Assembly (NCBI GenBank): GCA_030017395.1
Contig: JASEIZ010000096.1
Span: 1-7,709, forward strand
From: Desulfobacterales bacterium
Lineage (GTDB): Bacteria > Desulfobacterota > Desulfobacteria > Desulfobacterales > ETH-SRB1
Direction of reading: 5' to 3'
DNA: 7,709 nucleotides
Part shown: positions 4,866-7,709 of the stretch, piece by piece
How positions within the stretch are numbered: the stretch's first letter is position 1
How the letters are laid out: each line of letters starts with the position of its first letter
Made by a program: the position numbers and the translations under genes
Notes under the pieces: generated by a model
Told to the model about the DNA's origin: nothing
Databases searched by the model: none
What the model saw: the letters and a program-made list of their open reading frames with translations, nothing else

Positions 4866-5724
4866 AAAGCATGTGGGGATAGACCTTCACATCCATTCTA
4901 CTGCTTCGGACGGAACATTTTCTCCTCAAGAAATCATTTCCCTTGCCCATACTCTTAATATGGGCGCTATTGCAATAACGGATCATGATACTATTGACGG
5001 CTCAAAAGAGGCGTTTACCCTTGATATACCTCCTTCATTGAAACTTTTAGCCGGTGTTGAAATTAGTGTAACATCTGACACGTCTCTTTCCTATGCCGGC
5101 AGCTTCCATATGTTGGGCTATTCTATCAGGCTTGATGATCCTGTTTTGAACCGGACGCTTTCTATGCTTCAGGATGCCAGAAGGAATCGGAACCCAAGAA
5201 TTGTTAACCGTCTTAATAACCTGGGGATAAATTTTTCTTTAAAAGATGTTGCGGATGAATTTGGCGAAGGTCAACTTGGAAGACCTCATATTGCCCAACT
5301 TATGGTAAAAAGAGGTTTCGTAAAATCAATTGATGAAGCATTTGACAGATACCTTGGGGCCGGCCGGCCAGCATATATTGATAAATATCGCCTTGACTGC
5401 GGACAAGCAATTGAGATTATACTTGCCGCCAGAGGTATCCCCGTACTGGCTCATCCTTTTTTTCTACACATCGAAAATAAAAACCTCTTTGAAAATTTTA
5501 TTGTAAAGCTGAAGGGATTAGGCCTTAAAGGGATAGAGACCTATTATCCGGCACATTCGCGTGATCTAACCGCTTTTTATATTAAGATTGCAAAACGTTA
5601 TGACATGTTGATGACCGGAGGGACCGATTTTCACGGTTCTATTAAACCTGATATAAAAATGGGATCAGGCAGAGGCGATCTTTTTGTACCCTATGAACTT
5701 TATGAAAAACTGATAAACTCGTAG
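4855..5724 (+). CDS. PHP-domain phosphoesterase, RNase AM/YciV (TrpH) type
   Basis: The 289-residue protein is a PHP-fold metallophosphoesterase close in length to E. coli RNase AM (YciV, about 293). The metal-binding motifs are all visible: DLHIHSTASDG (10-20, H12 and H14), ITDHDT (41-46), GVE (67-69), RPHIA (143-147), LAHP (198-201) and TGGTDFHG (254-261, D258 and H260). E. coli YciV hydrolyses 3',5'-nucleoside bisphosphates such as pAp and acts as a 5'-3' exoribonuclease that matures rRNA 5' ends; which activity applies here is inferred from family only. The start is TTG at 4855, overlapping the dksA stop by 11 bp; the GTG at 4873 (giving MGIDLHIHS) is an alternative that keeps the catalytic core. 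Its place between dksA and rnc suits an RNA-processing role. Family confidence is high. Confidence 0.87.
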   Translation: MDYKKHVGIDLHIHSTASDGTFSPQEIISLAHTLNMGAIAITDHDTIDGSKEAFTLDIPPSLKLLAGVEISVTSDTSLSYAGSFHMLGYSIRLDDPVLNRTLSMLQDARRNRNPRIVNRLNNLGINFSLKDVADEFGEGQLGRPHIAQLMVKRGFVKSIDEAFDRYLGAGRPAYIDKYRLDCGQAIEIILAARGIPVLAHPFFLHIENKNLFENFIVKLKGLGLKGIETYYPAHSRDLTAFYIKIAKRYDMLMTGGTDFHGSIKPDIKMGSGRGDLFVPYELYEKLINS

Positions 5725-5763
5725 AAACTTAAATTTATCAGGTGTTAAGTATTAAGATTATGG

Positions 5764-5854
5764 TAACCGTTCACGGTTTACAGTTATCGGTTCACGGTTG
5801 AAAAAACTGTGAACTGTGAACTGTGAACTGTGAACCGACAACCGTGAACGGTTA
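5764..5854 (+). repeat. Long inverted repeat in the rnc leader (GTTCACGGTT family)
   Basis: Outer arms TAACCGTTCACGGTT (5764-5778) and AACCGTGAACGGTTA (5840-5854) are perfect 15-bp complements. Inside, GGTTCACGGTT (5789-5799) can pair with AACTGTGAACC (5826-5836), ten Watson-Crick pairs plus one G-U. As RNA this gives about 26 bp of duplex broken by one internal loop. The repeat fills most of the 136-nt gap between the PHP gene and rnc and ends 6 nt before the rnc ATG, so it should hold the weak rnc ribosome binding site (AGAG, 5854-5857) next to or partly in the stem. No T-run follows, which argues against an intrinsic terminator. A role as an RNase III autoregulatory substrate is inferred. 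Confidence 0.8.
5806..5833 (+). repeat. Four tandem 7-bp units (ACTGTGA)
   Basis: Four perfect head-to-tail copies of ACTGTGA are followed by a partial unit. They lie in the loop and inner arm of the larger inverted repeat. The unit is a variant of the reverse complement of the TTCACGG heptad in the opposite arm. Copy number may vary between strains by slippage. Confidence 0.85.
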
Positions 5855-5860
5855 GAGATT

Positions 5861-6568
5861 ATGAAACAGATAGATCTTTCTGGATTTGAACAAAACTTTC
5901 TATATAAATTTAAGAATATCAATATCCTTGAGGAAGCTCTAAACCACAGTTCGTTTGTCAATGAACAGCTTGGCACAGACATGAAGGATAATGAACGGCT
6001 TGAATTTTTGGGAGATGCCGTATTAGACCTTATTATCGGGCATATTCTCATGCAGCGATACCCGGATATGGACGAGGGCAATCTGTCCAGAATGCGCGCC
6101 ATCCTTGTTAATGAATCTCAGCTTGCAACCATTGCGCATAAAATAGAATTGGGCAGATATGTTAAATTAGGCAAGGGAGAGATTCAGACAAACGGCAAGG
6201 GAAAAAGGTCAATTCTGGCTGATACGTTTGAGGCCGTTATTGCCGCTGTATATCTGGATGGCGGGTTTGATGCGGCATTTAAAATTATAGACACTCATTT
6301 TTCATCCCTTTTTCATCTTGTTTCAGCTCCTGCAGCGGATCATGATTACAAAAGCAGGATACAGGAACTTGTCCAGGAAACCCACAGTGCAGCTCCTGTT
6401 TACACGATCATAAGCGCAAGCGGCCCTGATCATGACAAGACATTCAAGGTTCAACTTAAGGTTTACGAAGTGGTTGTGGAGGGTGTCGGCAAAAGTAAAA
6501 AGATTGCCGAGCAGGATGCAGCTAAAAAAGCGCTTGAGATTTTAACAAAAAATGACAATAACAAATAA
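5861..6568 (+). CDS. rnc: Ribonuclease III
   Basis: The 235-residue protein is full length. The RNase III signature NERLEFLGDAVL is at 44-55. Every catalytic or metal-binding acid of E. coli RNase III (E38, E41, D45, E65, D114, E117) has a counterpart shifted by exactly seven residues: E45, E48, D52, E72, D121, E124. A double-stranded RNA-binding domain follows at about 162-230, with DYKSRIQELVQE and KSKKIAEQDAAKKALE. The enzyme is a cytoplasmic dimer that cuts double-stranded RNA, including rRNA precursors and structured mRNA leaders. The start codon has only a weak AGAG upstream and directly follows a strong inverted repeat, which suggests translational control. The downstream radical SAM gene overlaps by 17 bp. 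Smc or era, common neighbours elsewhere, are not in the window. Confidence 0.96.
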   Translation: MKQIDLSGFEQNFLYKFKNINILEEALNHSSFVNEQLGTDMKDNERLEFLGDAVLDLIIGHILMQRYPDMDEGNLSRMRAILVNESQLATIAHKIELGRYVKLGKGEIQTNGKGKRSILADTFEAVIAAVYLDGGFDAAFKIIDTHFSSLFHLVSAPAADHDYKSRIQELVQETHSAAPVYTIISASGPDHDKTFKVQLKVYEVVVEGVGKSKKIAEQDAAKKALEILTKNDNNK

Positions 6569-7616
6569 ACCTTTTATAGTTCCTGTTTTTCTTCCAAATG
6601 CCGGATGTCGTCATCAATGCGTTTTTTGCAACCAGACAGCAATAACAGGTGAGAGACAAGAAAAAATTTCCAATAAAAAGCTCAATTCATATATTGACGG
6701 ATTTATAAATTATAAAGGGCCGCAGCGGGAAAAAATTCAAATTGCATTTTACGGCGGGAATTTCTTGGGGCTAAAAAAGGGATATGTTTGTTCATTGCTT
6801 GACGAGGCTTCAAAGTTTGTAAGACAGGGAAGGGTTGACAGTTTGAGGTTTTCCACCCGTCCTGATACTATAGATAAAGATAGGCTTGATATTATAAAGG
6901 ATTATCCAGTTTCAACCATTGAACTCGGTGTTCAGTCCATGGATGATCGTGTTTTAACCGTATCCGGGCGAGGGCATACTGCCGCTGATACAGAAAAAGC
7001 TGTTTGTTTGTTAAAAGAACGAAACTATGAAACCGGCATTCAGATGATGGTGGGACTACCGGGTGACAGCGATACAGGGGCTTTTGCTACAGGTAGCCGT
7101 ATTGCAGAGCTTTATCCGGATTTTGTCAGAATCTATCCAACACTGGTTATTGATAAAAGCCCGCTTGCCGGTTGGTACAGAAATGGTAAATATACTCCAT
7201 TATTGCTTCAGGAATGTGTAAGTCTTGTAAAAAGGCTATACCTGTTATTTGAAGAAAAAAACATTTCTGTAATCCGTATGGGGCTTCAAGCTTCCGAGAG
7301 TCTGTCAAAAGAATCTACAATTCTGGCAGGGCCCTATCATCCTGCCTTTGGCCACCTTGTGTTTTCCGAGATATTTCTTGATAAAGCCCTGTCTGCAATG
7401 GAACTGGAGAATCCTTTGCACGATAAAATTTCTATAAGGGTGAATCCGAAAAGTATTTCCAGAATCAGAGGGTTAAATAATAGCAACATGGCAATTCTTA
7501 AAAAAAGATTTAATATTAAGTCGATTCAGATTATTCCGGATTTAAACCTTACGGAAAACGCTTTGCTGGTTGAACCGCAGACAGATTCGGATTCTGTTTC
7601 AGGATTTGGCTGTTGA
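6552..7616 (+). CDS. Elp3-like radical SAM protein of unknown function
   Basis: The 354-residue protein has a radical SAM core. The CX3CX2C cluster motif CRHQCVFC supplies C19, C23 and C26, preceded by PVFLPNAG (11-18). Then come FYGGNF (66-71, the SAM-binding GG region), STRPDTID (101-108), ELGVQSMDDRVL (124-135) and MVGLPGD (166-172), all as in Elp3/HemN-like proteins. The C-terminal part has AGPYHPAFGHLV (259-270). There is no GNAT acetyltransferase domain, so it is not a true Elp3. To my knowledge proteins of this type often sit next to rnc in Clostridia and related anaerobes, but the substrate is not known; RNA modification is a guess from context. It overlaps rnc by 17 bp and so is probably translated from the same mRNA. 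The protein ends in a lone cysteine (GFGC). No clear terminator follows. Confidence 0.88.
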   Translation: MTITNKPFIVPVFLPNAGCRHQCVFCNQTAITGERQEKISNKKLNSYIDGFINYKGPQREKIQIAFYGGNFLGLKKGYVCSLLDEASKFVRQGRVDSLRFSTRPDTIDKDRLDIIKDYPVSTIELGVQSMDDRVLTVSGRGHTAADTEKAVCLLKERNYETGIQMMVGLPGDSDTGAFATGSRIAELYPDFVRIYPTLVIDKSPLAGWYRNGKYTPLLLQECVSLVKRLYLLFEEKNISVIRMGLQASESLSKESTILAGPYHPAFGHLVFSEIFLDKALSAMELENPLHDKISIRVNPKSISRIRGLNNSNMAILKKRFNIKSIQIIPDLNLTENALLVEPQTDSDSVSGFGC

Positions 7617-7639
7617 CAGCTTTTTACGTGCCTGTTAAT

Positions 7640-7709
7640 TTACGAATTCATCAGATTTGATGGTCTCGTAAAAAGTCTTGAAATCGTCATGCCGGACTTG
7701 ATAAGCCTG
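7640..7709. repeat. Abutting REP/MITE-like arms running off the window
   Basis: TTTACGAATTCATCA (7639-7653 region) and TTGATGGTCTCGTAAAAAG (from 7657) are two terminal arms of the 4316-4460 family set back to back, with only a few bases between them. The right one continues with GTCATGCCGGA (7688-7698), the start of a hairpin core, and is cut by the window edge. A shorter CTTTTTACG at 7619-7627 may be a decayed third arm. The radical SAM gene's stop codon is 23 nt upstream, so the repeat lies directly after the gene cluster. Confidence 0.65.

Noticed and set aside
5806..5833. Short tandem repeats considered as a CRISPR array
   Set aside because: Units are 7 bp with no spacers between them; a CRISPR needs longer repeats separated by unique spacers, and no cas genes are present.
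5758..6102. Minus-strand open frame covering the rnc leader and 5' end
   Set aside because: It lies opposite conserved RNase III catalytic codons, and its C-terminal part is just the translated GTTCACGGTT repeat.

Overview
The window looks like chromosome from a Desulfobacterota (Deltaproteobacteria) organism, probably a Desulfobacterales-type anaerobe. This is inferred from the gene mix (stand-alone pyrR, an archaeal/anaerobe-like moaB, a GlcF-type Fe-S/CCG protein, a C4 DksA, and rnc followed by an Elp3-like radical SAM gene), the moderately AT-rich DNA and the many palindromic intergenic repeats. No rRNA, tRNA, CRISPR array or intact transposase is visible. Eight intact protein genes are supported.

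Layout. At 1-55 lies the truncated end of a palindromic (REP/MITE-like) repeat. A leader with a strong hairpin (126-153) precedes pyrR (179-721) and moaB (737-1300), which are 15 nt apart and probably co-transcribed. The 255-nt gap between convergent moaB and a family 2 glycosyltransferase (1556-2419, minus strand) holds three nested repeat families. The outermost reaches into the 3' ends of both genes and encodes similar C-terminal residues in each. The gap 2420-2665 carries a GTTCACGGTT repeat and an 84-nt C/G-tract inverted repeat. The latter ends 28 nt before an orphan GlcF-like Fe-S protein gene (2666-3961). The 535-nt gap 3962-4496 is a small gene graveyard. It has nothing recognisable at 3962-4096, then a 5' scrap resembling a helicase-type gene fused to an ORF6N-domain scrap (4097-4311). 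After these come a complete 145-nt repeat with terminal inverted repeats (4316-4460) and a 36-nt run without G or C in front of dksA.

From 4503 to 7616 a same-strand cluster runs dksA, a PHP phosphoesterase of the RNase AM/YciV type, rnc and a radical SAM gene. The first pair overlaps by 11 bp and the last pair by 17 bp. DksA tunes rRNA transcription in characterised bacteria, RNase III cuts rRNA precursors, and E. coli RNase AM trims rRNA 5' ends, so three of the four could act on rRNA supply. That functional link is inference. Between the PHP gene and rnc sits a 91-nt inverted repeat, with 15-bp perfect outer arms and four 7-bp tandem units, ending 6 nt before the rnc start codon. RNase III is known in E. 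coli to control its own mRNA by cutting a leader stem, so this repeat may have been co-opted as an autoregulatory substrate.

After the radical SAM gene, 7617-7709 holds more REP/MITE-like arms running off the window. I see no multi-gene novel system. The most interesting content is the repeat architecture and its possible regulatory use.
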